The notes under the pieces: model-generated
What the model saw: only the letters and a program-made list of their open reading frames with translations
What the model was told of the DNA's origin: nothing
Databases searched by the model: none
Made by a program: the position numbers and the translations under genes
Assembly: GCA_009839635.1 (NCBI GenBank)
Contig: VXPJ01000096.1
Span: 1-15,474, forward strand
DNA length: 15,474 bases
Reading direction: 5' to 3'
Origin: Pseudomonadota bacterium
Lineage (GTDB): Bacteria; Pseudomonadota; Gammaproteobacteria; UBA4575
Shown here: positions 1-7,223 of the stretch, one piece after another
How the letters are laid out: each line of letters starts with the position of its first letter
Numbering within the stretch: the first letter of the stretch is position 1

Positions 1-985
1 ACTGGACACCACGCTGGCGAAGGGCATGGACCGGCTTTTCATTGTTCAAAGAGGGCTGCTTCGGTCGCACAGTACTGTAGTACTCATTCTCAATTTGCAA
101 AAAATTGGTGTTGAGCTGCCGGTATTCGCCTGCCGTCTTGACACCAATCTTTTCATATTTTGGACATGACGTTTCAATCGCATGGGTCAGGCACTGGATA
201 TACGAATCCAGACTGTCGTAGCAGGCCTTGATTCCAATCTCACTTTCCAGCTTGTTGTTGTAGCCGATATCTCCCATGCGCAATGACGTCGCGTGAGGAA
301 GATAGTATGTAGTGGCGTCAAACTGCTGCAGTGTACCGGGTTGTCCGTCTACAAAGGACTTGCAGATTGCGGGTGATGCTCCAAACAGGTAGTAGATCAA
401 CCAGCCGTAACGCTGCAGATTCCGGGTCAAGGCAAAATACCGGTCGTCAATGAAATCTCGCTTCAAAGCATTGCGGGGGAAAAGGTCGCTGTAATACGGC
501 CAGAATGGGTCTGGCAGCGAATAATTGAAATGGATGCCCGCAATTACCTGCATCATCTTGCCGTAACGATGGCCGAGACCACGGCGATACACAGTCTTCA
601 TCATGCCCAGGTTTGACGGGCCGTAATCTGCAATCGGGATGCTCGCCTCGCCATCGATTACGCACGGCATGCTCGCACCCCACAAAGACTCGTGCCTGAG
701 CTGGCCATAGACAAACTGATGAATTTTTTCCAAAAACCCCAGGGTCGTGGCAATTCCCTGTAGGGGTGGAGTGATCAGTTCCAGCAGGGCTTCCGAATAG
801 TCGGTCGTGATATAGGGGTTGGTGAGCGCGGAGCCCAGCGAAGACGGGTGTGGTTGTTGGGAAATTTTCCCGTCACTGTCCACGCGTAACGATTCCTTTT
901 CCAGGCCGATTTTGCCACCAGACAATAAGTGTTGTTGCCCGTCCTGAGTGATCCTGCTGAGGTGGCTGTGTAGCTGGTCGTACAT
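1..985 (-). CDS. gshA: Glutamate-cysteine ligase (gamma-glutamylcysteine synthetase), 3'-truncated by window edge
   Basis: This enzyme joins L-glutamate and L-cysteine using ATP, the first and rate-limiting step of glutathione synthesis in the cytoplasm. The reverse strand stays open from an ATG at 985 to the window edge, giving about 328 residues; E. coli GshA is a little over 500, so the C-terminal third is missing. Recognisable stretches of the E. coli-type (GCS1) family, from N- to C-terminus, are GLEKESLRV, LGSALTNPYITTDYSEALLELITP, SMPCVI, GIHFNYSLP, YLFGASPAICKSF, YYLPHATSLRMGDIGYNNK and LQIENEYYSTVRPK. An in-frame stop lies about 15 codons upstream, and no other good start falls between; no strong ribosome binding site is visible before the ATG. 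It lies about 180 bases downstream of ampD on the same strand. Family identity is very secure; the exact start is less so. Confidence 0.95.
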   Translation of the reverse strand, partial: MYDQLHSHLSRITQDGQQHLLSGGKIGLEKESLRVDSDGKISQQPHPSSLGSALTNPYITTDYSEALLELITPPLQGIATTLGFLEKIHQFVYGQLRHESLWGASMPCVIDGEASIPIADYGPSNLGMMKTVYRRGLGHRYGKMMQVIAGIHFNYSLPDPFWPYYSDLFPRNALKRDFIDDRYFALTRNLQRYGWLIYYLFGASPAICKSFVDGQPGTLQQFDATTYYLPHATSLRMGDIGYNNKLESEIGIKACYDSLDSYIQCLTHAIETSCPKYEKIGVKTAGEYRQLNTNFLQIENEYYSTVRPKQPSLNNEKPVHALRQRGVQ

Positions 986-1166
986 TGATGCGGGGAGGCT
1001 GATGATTTTCTGTTGGCCTGCGCAGTATCAATCCAGCCTTCGGATTTATCTGTTCACGGGCATTTTACACACTTTATTTTCAAATGCTTCTTTGAAGAAA
1101 TGCGGAAGTTCGTAGGCTGCAGGCCCTGGTTTCGACTGTGGATGGTCCTGAATTAATGCCGCTGGT

Positions 1167-1715
1167 TCAGGCCAGTTCCTGATGCAGGCGGTCCCAGTCG
1201 AATGCCTGACCCGGGTCGGTTTTCCGGTCCGGTGCAATCTCGGAATGACCCACAATTCTTTGCCTGCTCAATGACGGGTAGGCAATTCTCAGCGCATCGA
1301 TCAGTGTGGCCAGAACCTGGTACTGGCCGTTTTCATAGGGCAGGGTATCGGTGCCCTCCAGTTCAATGCCGATGCTGAAGTCGTTGCAATTCTCCCGTCC
1401 TTGGTAACTCGAGATGCCCGCATGCCAGGCGCGGCGGTGAAAGGGCACAAACTGCACAATGCTTCCATCGCGTCGTATCAGCACATGTGCGGATACCCTG
1501 TGTTCGGCAATCGGGGCGAAATCGGGGTGTGCGTCTGGATCCAGTTGGTTGGTGAAAAGCTGCTCGATGCCAGGTCCTCCGAATTCGCCGGGAGGCAGGC
1601 TGATGTTGTGGAGAACGATCACGGAAGGCTGGCAGCCCCCCGGGCGTTCATCGGTATTCGGCGAAGGGACATAATGCACGCCGGTAATCAGGTGGCTGGC
1701 CGGGTCAACTCGCAT
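1167..1715 (-). CDS. ampD: 1,6-anhydro-N-acetylmuramyl-L-alanine amidase AmpD
   Basis: AmpD is a cytoplasmic zinc amidase that cuts the peptide from 1,6-anhydro-MurNAc-peptides during peptidoglycan recycling; in many bacteria its loss raises the inducer of AmpR-dependent beta-lactamase. The 182-residue product matches the short enterobacterial type. It shows VPSPN near residue 16, LHNISLPPGEFGGP at 35-48, RVSAHVLIRRDG, AWHAG, NDFSIGIELEGTD and GHSEIAPDRKTDPG. Expected zinc ligands are H36, H157 and D167, with E119 as the catalytic glutamate. The frame extends 10 codons further to a GTG at 1745, but that codon sits inside the T-tract of the groEL terminator, and the ATG at 1715 gives the usual N-terminus. 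No clear ribosome binding site is seen at either start. It follows groEL on the same strand but lies behind the terminator, so it probably has its own weak promoter or depends on readthrough. Confidence 0.93.
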   Translation of the reverse strand: MRVDPASHLITGVHYVPSPNTDERPGGCQPSVIVLHNISLPPGEFGGPGIEQLFTNQLDPDAHPDFAPIAEHRVSAHVLIRRDGSIVQFVPFHRRAWHAGISSYQGRENCNDFSIGIELEGTDTLPYENGQYQVLATLIDALRIAYPSLSRQRIVGHSEIAPDRKTDPGQAFDWDRLHQELA

Positions 1716-1745
1716 GAGTTGCAGTATGCGGGATACGTGTCCCAC

Positions 1746-1773
1746 AAAAAAGGCCCCGCAGTGCGGGGCCTTT
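1746..1773 (-). terminator. Rho-independent terminator of groESL
   Basis: A 10-bp perfect stem is formed by 1749-1758 and 1764-1773, with the loop CAGTG. It is very GC-rich at the core (GGCCCCG/CGGGGCC) and is followed on the minus strand by six consecutive T (1751-1746). It lies 27 bases past the groEL stop. On the plus strand the stem is followed by only three T, so it should act mainly on minus-strand transcripts. It also separates ampD from the chaperonin transcript. Confidence 0.9.
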
Positions 1774-1799
1774 GAAGCAAGAAAAAGCTGTGTGGTCGA

Positions 1800-3446
1800 T
1801 TACATCATGCCACCCATGCCACCCATGCCAGCCATGTCCGTGGCACCTGGGTGGTCATGCGCTTCTTCGCTCGGTTTTTCAGCTACCATGGCCTGTGTCG
1901 TGATCATCAGGCCAGCTATGGAAGCTGCATTTTGCAGTGCAGTTCGTGCCACCTTGGTGGGGTCCAGTATGCCCATCTTGATCATGTCACCGAACTCACC
2001 GGTTGCAGCGTTGTAACCGAAGTTGCCCTCTCCCTCATCGACCTTGGCAAGAATGACGGAGGCTTCTTCTCCGGAATTGGTGACGATCTGGCGCAAAGGC
2101 TCTTCCATCGCCCGGCGGGCAATTCCAATGCCCATATCCTGGTCGTGGTTGTCACCTTGCAGGTCATCCAGGACCTTGTATGCGCGCAGCAGTGCCACAC
2201 CGCCGCCCGGGACAACACCTTCTTCAACCGCTGCACGTGTTGCATGCAGAGCATCTTCCACACGGGCTTTCTTTTCTTTCATTTCCACTTCGGTTGCGGC
2301 ACCGACCTTGATCACTGCAACACCGCCGGCAAGCTTTGCCATGCGCTCCTGCAGTTTTTCCTTGTCATAGTCGGAAGTCGCCTCCTCGATCTGGGCCTTG
2401 ATCTGGTCAATGCGTGCCTTGATGTCGTTCGCCTGTCCCGCACCATCCACGATCGTAGTGTTTTCTTTCGAAACCATGATGCGCTTGGCGTTGCCGAGAT
2501 CGTCCAGGCTGGTTTTTTCCAGCGAGAGCCCAACTTCCTCGGAGATCACTGTACCGCCGGTCAGCACGGCGATGTCCTGCAGCATGGCCTTGCGCCGGTC
2601 ACCGAAGCCGGGTGCCTTGGCCGCGCAGACTTTCACGATGCCACGAATGGTGTTGACAACCAGGGTCGCCAGGGCCTCGCCTTCCACGTCTTCTGCAATG
2701 ATCATCAGGGGTTTGCCCGCTTTGGCCACCCCTTCAAGCAAGGGGAGCAAGTCACGGATGTTGGATACTTTCTTGTCATGCAGCAGCACGTAGGCGTCTT
2801 CCAGGTCTGCACTCATGCTGTCTTGGTTGTTGACAAAGTAGGGTGACAGATAACCGCGGTCAAACTGCATGCCTTCAACCACTTCCAGTTCATTTTCCAG
2901 GGCATTGCCTTCCTCGACCGTGATGACGCCCTCTTTTCCGACCTTGTCCATGGAATCGGCAATGATGTCGCCAATGGAGGAGTCTGCATTGGCAGAGATG
3001 CTGCCCACCTGGGCAATGGCCTTGGAATCTTCACAGGGCTTGGAAAGATCCTGCAGGCTGGAAACTGCAGCACTTACCGCCTTGTCCAGACCACGCTTGA
3101 GATCCATCGGGTTCATGCCCGCCGCGACCGCCTTCATGCCTTCACGCACGATGGCCTGGGCCAGCAGCGTGGCAGTGGTCGTGCCGTCACCGGCTACGTC
3201 GGAAGTTTGCGAGGCAACCTCTTTTACCATTTGTGCGCCCATGTTCTCGAACTTGTCTTCCAGTTCAATTTCCTTGGCAACGGACACCCCGTCTTTGGTC
3301 ACCGTGGGAGCACCAAACGATTTGTCCAGAACGACATTGCGTCCTTTGGGACCCAGCGTTGCCTTTACGGCGTTGGCCAAGACATTGACGCCTTGCGCCA
3401 TTCGCTGTCTGGCATCTTCGTCAAAACGTACTTCTTTCGAACTCAT
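1800..3446 (-). CDS. groEL: Chaperonin GroEL (60 kDa)
   Basis: GroEL forms the double-heptamer ring that encloses non-native proteins and refolds them with ATP hydrolysis and the GroES cap. The 548 residues match the usual family length. The ATP-binding motifs are clear: ATLGPKGRNVVLD near residue 30, and VAGDGTTTATLLAQ near 85. Also visible are the apical-domain stretch MQFDRGYLSPYFV, KAPGFGDRRKAML, EEGVVPGGGVALLR near 410, and the Gly-Met-rich tail GGMGGMM, whose codons form a short direct repeat at 1804-1830. The ATG at 3446 has a good ribosome binding site (GGAAGGAA). It follows groES with a 45-base gap and shares its CIRCE-controlled promoter. Nothing is missing or broken. The long antisense frame across it is a codon-bias shadow. 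Confidence 0.99.
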   Translation of the reverse strand: MSSKEVRFDEDARQRMAQGVNVLANAVKATLGPKGRNVVLDKSFGAPTVTKDGVSVAKEIELEDKFENMGAQMVKEVASQTSDVAGDGTTTATLLAQAIVREGMKAVAAGMNPMDLKRGLDKAVSAAVSSLQDLSKPCEDSKAIAQVGSISANADSSIGDIIADSMDKVGKEGVITVEEGNALENELEVVEGMQFDRGYLSPYFVNNQDSMSADLEDAYVLLHDKKVSNIRDLLPLLEGVAKAGKPLMIIAEDVEGEALATLVVNTIRGIVKVCAAKAPGFGDRRKAMLQDIAVLTGGTVISEEVGLSLEKTSLDDLGNAKRIMVSKENTTIVDGAGQANDIKARIDQIKAQIEEATSDYDKEKLQERMAKLAGGVAVIKVGAATEVEMKEKKARVEDALHATRAAVEEGVVPGGGVALLRAYKVLDDLQGDNHDQDMGIGIARRAMEEPLRQIVTNSGEEASVILAKVDEGEGNFGYNAATGEFGDMIKMGILDPTKVARTALQNAASIAGLMITTQAMVAEKPSEEAHDHPGATDMAGMGGMGGMM

Positions 3447-3491
3447 GATTATTCCTTCCTAAATGCGTTAAAACTTCTTGATTGAGAGAAA

Positions 3492-3782
3492 CTAGCCTTC
3501 GATCACTGCCATGACATCGTCTTCGCGCATCACGAGCAATTCTTCGCCTTCGACCTTCACCTCGGTACCGGAATATTTCCCGAACAGGATTTTGTCCCCA
3601 GCTTTCAGATCCAGCGGACGAACATCTCCGCTTTCCGTAATCTTGCCATTCCCCACGGCAACCACTTCGCCCTTGATCGGTTTTTCTGTAGCTGAATCCG
3701 GGATCACGATCCCTCCGGGACTCGTACGCTCTTCTTCCATACGCTTGACGACCACGCGGTCATGCAACGGACGTAACTTCAT
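3492..3782 (-). CDS. groES: Co-chaperonin GroES (10 kDa)
   Basis: GroES is the heptameric lid of the GroEL folding chamber. The 96-residue product begins MKLRPLHDRVVVKR and carries the mobile-loop region (ERTSPGGIVIPD, around residues 18-29), then KPIKGEVVAVGNG, LDLKAGDKILFGKYSGTEV and VMREDDVMAVIEG at the end, all standard for the family. The ATG at 3782 is preceded by a near-perfect Shine-Dalgarno sequence AAGGAGG on the minus strand (3791-3797). It is the first gene of the groES-groEL operon, with a roughly 80-base leader starting near the CIRCE element. The fxsA gene lies upstream, as in E. coli. Confidence 0.99.
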   Translation of the reverse strand: MKLRPLHDRVVVKRMEEERTSPGGIVIPDSATEKPIKGEVVAVGNGKITESGDVRPLDLKAGDKILFGKYSGTEVKVEGEELLVMREDDVMAVIEG

Positions 3783-3860
3783 CAGGATTGCCTCCTTAAA
3801 AATATCGACTGAATTGGATGTTGGTAACGTGTTTTGCTTTATCTACGGAGGCCGCAAGTA

Positions 3861-3887
3861 TTAGCACTCCCCACAAAAGAGTGCTAA
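3861..3887 (-). promoter_or_regulatory. CIRCE operator (HrcA-binding inverted repeat) of groESL
   Basis: The perfect inverted repeat TTAGCACTC-N9-GAGTGCTAA is present, with arms at 3861-3869 and 3879-3887. It matches the consensus CIRCE element in all 18 arm positions. CIRCE is bound by the repressor HrcA, which controls chaperonin genes in many bacteria. It starts at the last base of the -10 box of the predicted groESL promoter, so a bound repressor would cover the transcription start. An hrcA gene is not in the window. Confidence 0.95.
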
Positions 3888-3914
3888 TAATACGCACGAA
3901 ACAAGTCAAGTCAA
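3887..3914 (-). promoter_or_regulatory. Sigma70-type promoter of groESL
   Basis: On the minus strand a -35 box TTGACT (3914-3909) and a -10 box TATTAT (3892-3887) are separated by 16 bases. The sequence TTGACTTGACTTG holds two overlapping -35-like hexamers, but only the first has usable spacing. There is no CCCCAT-type -10 box of a sigma32 promoter beside it, which fits control by the overlapping CIRCE element. Confidence 0.75.
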
Positions 3915-3945
3915 GCGGTTTTTCAGCTGTAAATCATCTCGGGAA

Positions 3946-4392
3946 TCAATCGTCCCGATGGGTAGTTTCACCTTCGTAGATGCTTCCGGGACCGTCGTGG
4001 AGGGTGTTTGGATAGATTCGGACATAACGGACCATGGACCACGAAATCAGGGCTCTGCGAGTCAAGGGTACCAGGCAGACAAACCCGACAAAGTCGGTAA
4101 AAAAACCCGGGGTGAGCAGCAAGGCCCCACCTAGGAGTAATGCCACACCCTCAAGGATCTCGGTGGCAGGATAACGGCCCTCGGACAGGGACCGCTGGAA
4201 CCTGAGATACGTCTGCAGTCCCTGGGCACGCAACAGAGCCACGCCCAGCACGGCGGTCAGCACCACCAGCCCGATGGTCGGCAGTGCACCGATCAGGCTG
4301 CCGACCTGGATCAGCAGATAGATTTCGATGATCGGTATAATCACAAATGCTGCAAACAGAACCGGAAAAGGTCGTACATGGATTCGTGACAT
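3946..4392 (-). CDS. fxsA: FxsA family membrane protein
   Basis: FxsA is a small inner-membrane protein; in E. coli its overexpression relieves exclusion of phage T7 by the F plasmid, but its normal role is not well known. The 148 residues hold hydrophobic segments at about 9-29 (VLFAAFVIIPIIEIYLLIQV), 32-54 and 80-108, the last including GVALLLGGALLLTPGFFTDFVGF, the most typical stretch of the family. The tail is polar and probably cytoplasmic. The ATG at 4392 has an AAGGAG ribosome binding site seven bases upstream. The gene lies just upstream of groES on the same strand, as in E. coli, and is divergent from soxX. A possible promoter on the minus strand is TTCAAA (4502-4497), 16 bases, TATGAT (4480-4475). 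Confidence 0.92.
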   Translation of the reverse strand: MSRIHVRPFPVLFAAFVIIPIIEIYLLIQVGSLIGALPTIGLVVLTAVLGVALLRAQGLQTYLRFQRSLSEGRYPATEILEGVALLLGGALLLTPGFFTDFVGFVCLVPLTRRALISWSMVRYVRIYPNTLHDGPGSIYEGETTHRDD

Positions 4393-4738
4393 TGACTTCT
4401 CCTTCGCGGGTTTAGCTCACTGGGCCCGTTTTCGTTTGCCATGCATGACCCATGGCGATTTGAGGTTTTATGGAATCATACGTGCGCATCGTGTGATTTG
4501 AATTCCCTAAATGATTGTACGCAAATTCCACACATACTGAGACCTGTGGGCCGGATATGGTGGATGGACAGATTGCATCAGGCGACCGCTCTGGATGTCA
4601 AATCCGTGTTTCGAAGGCAACGGTGTTGCAAAAAATCAAGTCCCGCAGCCGTTCATGGCTGCATTACCAGGCCCTGTGGAATATGCCGGTAACGCAATGC
4701 ATGTTAACCTTTGCCTGAAAATTGAGATGGAGAAATAG
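4393..4738. other. Intergenic region between divergent fxsA and soxX
   Basis: These 346 bases hold no convincing gene; the short frames here have no family resemblance and no good ribosome binding sites. They must carry the control of fxsA (leftward) and the sox cluster (rightward). Visible are an imperfect 25-base inverted repeat (4474-4498), a candidate leftward promoter overlapping it, and a small hairpin GCAGCC-N6-GGCTGC at 4645-4662. The soxX ribosome binding site GGAG is at 4729-4732. I could not find a good sigma70 promoter for soxX, so it may use an activator or another sigma factor. Confidence 0.7.
4474..4498. promoter_or_regulatory. Imperfect inverted repeat, candidate operator
   Basis: Arms AATCATACG (4474-4482) and CGTGTGATT (4490-4498) pair at eight of nine positions around the 7-base spacer TGCGCAT. 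The repeat covers the spacer and -10 box of the candidate leftward fxsA promoter and lies 240 bases before soxX. Its size would suit a dimeric repressor such as an ArsR- or TetR-type protein, but no regulator gene is nearby and no known site is matched. This is inference from symmetry alone. Confidence 0.3.
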
Positions 4739-5107
4739 ATGCGTAAACCCCTCTATCGTTCGATCCATGTTGTCCTGATCCTTGTGTTTGCTGCCAGCGT
4801 GTTCATCATGACCTCCGCTGTTTTCGCGGATGGAAGCACTGTGGAAAATGGCAAGAAAGTAGCCTTTGACCGGAAAGCGGGAAACTGCCTGTCCTGTCAC
4901 CTGATCGAGGGCGGCGAGGCTCCCGGAAATCTGGGGCCACCCCTGATAGCGATGAAAGCCCGTTTCCCGGACAGGCAAAGGCTTCGAGACATCATCTGGG
5001 ACATTACCACGTCACGCCCGGAGGCCCTGATGCCACCATTTGGGAGGCACAAGATTATCAGCGAACAAGACATCGATGACATCGTCGAGTATATGTACAC
5101 CCTGTGA
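4739..5107 (+). CDS. soxX: Sulfur-oxidation cytochrome c subunit SoxX
   Basis: SoxX is the small monoheme subunit of the periplasmic SoxXA cytochrome, which oxidatively joins thiosulfate to the SoxY carrier cysteine and passes electrons on. The 122 residues start with a Sec signal peptide (hydrophobic core about 10-28, likely cleavage after A30 in AVFA). The single heme site CLSCH is at 50-54, followed by GNLGPPL, and the distal methionine ligand is expected at M98 in LMPPFGRHKI, the typical SoxX context. The C-terminus DIDDIVEYMYTL closes the class I cytochrome fold. The ATG at 4739 follows GGAG by six bases. It is the first gene of the sox cluster, 40 bases before soxY, and its partner soxA is three genes on. 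Confidence 0.95.
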   Translation: MRKPLYRSIHVVLILVFAASVFIMTSAVFADGSTVENGKKVAFDRKAGNCLSCHLIEGGEAPGNLGPPLIAMKARFPDRQRLRDIIWDITTSRPEALMPPFGRHKIISEQDIDDIVEYMYTL

Positions 5108-5147
5108 CCGCATACGTTGCATTTTGAGATTTTACGAGGTCGAGACT

Positions 5148-5597
5148 ATGAGCCTTACACGAAGAACAGTGATCAAGAATACGGTCGTTGCCGGTTTGGC
5201 AGCCATGGTTGGAATGCCCAAACTTTTGCTTGCCGCCTGGCCCGAGAATGCCTTCAAGGCGAAGTCCATGGAGGAGGCCCTGACTGCACTGCTGGGCACC
5301 ACCGAATCGGAACAAGGTGATATCGTGATCAAGGCACCCGAAATTGCCGAGAATGGTGCCGTGGTGCCTGTCACCGTCACCAGCAACATCGCAGATACGG
5401 AGTCCATTTCCATCATCGTGCCGCATAACCCCCAGCCGCTGGTTGCAAGTTTTGACCTGAAAGACAGTGAGCCGTTTGTGTCGGTACGCATCAAGATGGC
5501 AAAAACATCTGACATTGTGGCTTTGGTGAAATCAGGAGACCAGTTGTTCAAGACCGCGAAGGAAGTCAAGGTGACTATTGGTGGATGCGGCGGCTAA
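5148..5597 (+). CDS. soxY: Thiosulfate oxidation carrier protein SoxY
   Basis: SoxY carries the sulfur substrate covalently on a C-terminal cysteine through the whole Sox cycle, in complex with SoxZ in the periplasm. The 149 residues begin with a twin-arginine signal (TRRTVIK, then a hydrophobic stretch VVAGLAAMVGM; cleavage probably near residue 30). The end of the protein is the diagnostic GGCGG tail, with the carrier cysteine at C147. The middle matches the family (VPVTVTSNI, SISIIVPHNPQPLVASF, VSVRIKMAKTSDI). The frame stays open upstream to 5040, but the ATG at 5148 with GAGG at 5136-5139 gives the proper signal peptide and avoids overlapping soxX. SoxZ follows after 24 bases. The Tat signal on SoxY, with none on SoxZ, fits export of a folded pair. 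Confidence 0.96.
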   Translation: MSLTRRTVIKNTVVAGLAAMVGMPKLLLAAWPENAFKAKSMEEALTALLGTTESEQGDIVIKAPEIAENGAVVPVTVTSNIADTESISIIVPHNPQPLVASFDLKDSEPFVSVRIKMAKTSDIVALVKSGDQLFKTAKEVKVTIGGCGG

Positions 5598-5621
5598 CCC
5601 ATAGACAGAAGGTAAGTTGAT

Positions 5622-5936
5622 ATGGCAGAGACGATCAAGATTCGTGCCAAGAGCACAGACGACATTGTCACAGTAAAAGTGCTTGTTACGCACCCTATGG
5701 AAACCGGGACACGCAAGGACAGCAGAACCAACAAACTCGTCCCGGCCCATTTCATAAAAGAAATCAAAGCCGAGGCTCACGGTAAAGTAGTTTTCCATGC
5801 AAACACCGGCGCGGGTGTGGCAAGAAACCCGTACTTCGCATTCAAATTCAAGGGCGCGAGCCCTGGAGACAGCATCAAGATCAGCTGGATTGACAATCAA
5901 GGCAACGTGGATTCGAGAGAGGCCGTAATCAAGTGA
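5622..5936 (+). CDS. soxZ: Thiosulfate oxidation carrier complex protein SoxZ
   Basis: SoxZ is the partner of SoxY; the heterodimer presents the SoxY tail to SoxXA and SoxB. The 104 residues are normal length. Family stretches are KIRAKSTDDIVTVKVLVTHPMETGTRKD, LVPAHFIKEI, NPYFAFKFKGASPGD and KISWIDNQG. It has no signal peptide, as expected, because it is exported together with Tat-dependent SoxY. The ATG at 5622 follows AAGG at 5609-5612. Its stop lies 32 bases before the soxA start. Confidence 0.97.
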   Translation: MAETIKIRAKSTDDIVTVKVLVTHPMETGTRKDSRTNKLVPAHFIKEIKAEAHGKVVFHANTGAGVARNPYFAFKFKGASPGDSIKISWIDNQGNVDSREAVIK

Positions 5937-5968
5937 TGGTCACCAGTCGTTGTTGCGGGAGAGGAAAA

Positions 5969-6805
5969 ATGAAAAATGCATTGATTGCCACTGTCCTGGT
6001 ATTGGCAGGTTCGTTGTTCGTGCAAGTACTGTCAGCAAGTCCCGAGGACGATGTGAGGCTGTATCAGGACTACTTCAAGAAACGCTTTCCAAGTATCGAT
6101 TTTCAAGAATTTGCAAATGGCGTATATGCAATCAGTGCTCAGCAGCGTGAAAACTGGGAGGCGATCGAAGAATTCCCGCCTTATGAGCCGTTTATCGAAC
6201 GCGGGGAGTCCATGTGGAATACCAAGTTTTCAAACGGAAGATCCTATGCGGACTGCTTTCCGAACGGACCGGGCTCTCAGCACTTGTATCCGCAATGGAG
6301 CAAAGAACAAGGAAAGGTCATCACTCTAGCGCTTGCGATTAATCAATGCAGAGAGGCTAATGGAGAGCAGCCCTTGAAATACATGAAGGGGCCCATCAAT
6401 GACATTTTGGCGTACATGGCCTTCGAAAGCCGTGGGCAGTTGACCAATGTGGTAATACCTGCGGATGATCCGCGTGCGCTGGAAGCTTATGAGAAAGGCA
6501 AGGAGTTCTACTTCACGCGCAGAGGGCAGTTGAATTTTTCCTGCGACCAGTGCCACTTTCCTAACTCCGGCATGAATCTGCGTTCTGATGTGTTGAGCCC
6601 GGCCGTAGGGCAAACTACGGGCTGGCCGGTATACCGTTCCGGGTGGGGGACTCTAGGAACACTGCACCGTCGCTACAGTGGTTGTCTCAAGCAGGTCCGA
6701 GCTAAACCCTTTGCCGCGCAAGGTGAGGAATATCGCAACCTGGAATACTTTCACACATACATGAGTAACGGGATCGTATTGAACGGCCCTGCTGCACGGA
6801 AATGA
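5969..6805 (+). CDS. soxA: Sulfur-oxidation cytochrome c subunit SoxA, monoheme type
   Basis: SoxA is the catalytic subunit of SoxXA, forming the bond between thiosulfate and the SoxY cysteine. The 278 residues start with a Sec signal (cleavage likely after A23). The C-terminal heme site CDQCH is at 192-196, and the conserved cysteine that becomes the unusual heme ligand is C239 in RRYSGCLKQVRAKPF. The site of the N-terminal heme found in diheme SoxA is not CXXCH: it reads CFPNG at 96-100. C96 and C127 (NQCREANG) probably form the structural disulfide known in monoheme SoxA proteins. The frame is open back to 5933, but the ATG at 5969 with GGGAGAGG just before it gives the proper signal peptide and avoids overlapping soxZ. 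The soxK gene follows after 55 bases. Confidence 0.94.
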   Translation: MKNALIATVLVLAGSLFVQVLSASPEDDVRLYQDYFKKRFPSIDFQEFANGVYAISAQQRENWEAIEEFPPYEPFIERGESMWNTKFSNGRSYADCFPNGPGSQHLYPQWSKEQGKVITLALAINQCREANGEQPLKYMKGPINDILAYMAFESRGQLTNVVIPADDPRALEAYEKGKEFYFTRRGQLNFSCDQCHFPNSGMNLRSDVLSPAVGQTTGWPVYRSGWGTLGTLHRRYSGCLKQVRAKPFAAQGEEYRNLEYFHTYMSNGIVLNGPAARK

Positions 6806-6860
6806 TGAATCCGTGAAGTTTGTATTCATACGGCAGGTCTAGACTAGGGGGAATCAGGCA

Positions 6861-7193
6861 ATGGGAGTACTGCTCAAATACATTTTAATTTCGATGGTCA
6901 CTACGGCCATGTTGCTGTCTGCCGGATTGTTCGCAGGTGTATCGGCTTACGATGATACCGAATTTGTGAATCTGCTCAATACGGCCAAGTCGGCACAAAA
7001 AAAGGCAAGTTCTGTAGGAGGCGAGTGGCGCGATGTCGGGAAGTTCATCAAGGAGGCAGAGCAGGCTGCGGCAGATGGAGATTTTGATCGGGCGAAAAAG
7101 CTCGCACAGAAAGCCAAAACCCAAAGCGAACTTGGATACGAGCAGGCCGTTTCGCAAAAAGGAAAAGCACGCAACCCATCCTACCTGCGATAG
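6861..7193 (+). CDS. soxK: SoxXA-binding protein SoxK
   Basis: SoxK (also called SAXB) binds SoxXA and raises its activity; it was described in Chlorobium and is found in purple sulfur bacteria. The 110 residues begin with a Sec signal (MLLSAGLFAGVSA, cleavage near residue 29). The mature part is short, helical and charged, with GGEWRDVGKFIKEAEQAA at about 53-70, GDFDRAKKLAQKAKTQSELGY at 73-93 and an NPSYL tail, the pattern I know for this family. A ribosome binding site (AGGGGG) precedes the ATG at 6861. Its place between soxA and soxB is the Chlorobium order XYZAKB. The call rests on family pattern plus place; the short length leaves some doubt. Its TAG stop is in the same frame as the soxB start 30 bases later. 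Confidence 0.85.
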   Translation: MGVLLKYILISMVTTAMLLSAGLFAGVSAYDDTEFVNLLNTAKSAQKKASSVGGEWRDVGKFIKEAEQAAADGDFDRAKKLAQKAKTQSELGYEQAVSQKGKARNPSYLR

Positions 7194-7223
7194 GGCTGCC
7201 CGGGTCCAGTCGTAAATCGAGCC

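Noticed and set aside
1046..1255. 69-codon minus-strand frame across the ampD 3' end
   Set aside because: It overlaps ampD out of frame and resembles nothing; the gap between ampD and gshA (986-1166) shows only AT-rich stretches without a well-spaced promoter.
1851..2846. Long plus-strand open frame (331 codons) antisense to groEL
   Set aside because: It lies wholly within an intact, highly conserved groEL, resembles no protein, and is a usual by-product of codon bias on the opposite strand. The other long antisense frames here are the same.
4441..4718. Two overlapping plus-strand frames (83 and 67 codons) before soxX
   Set aside because: Neither has a ribosome binding site, a recognisable sequence or coding-like composition, and they overlap the presumed control region.
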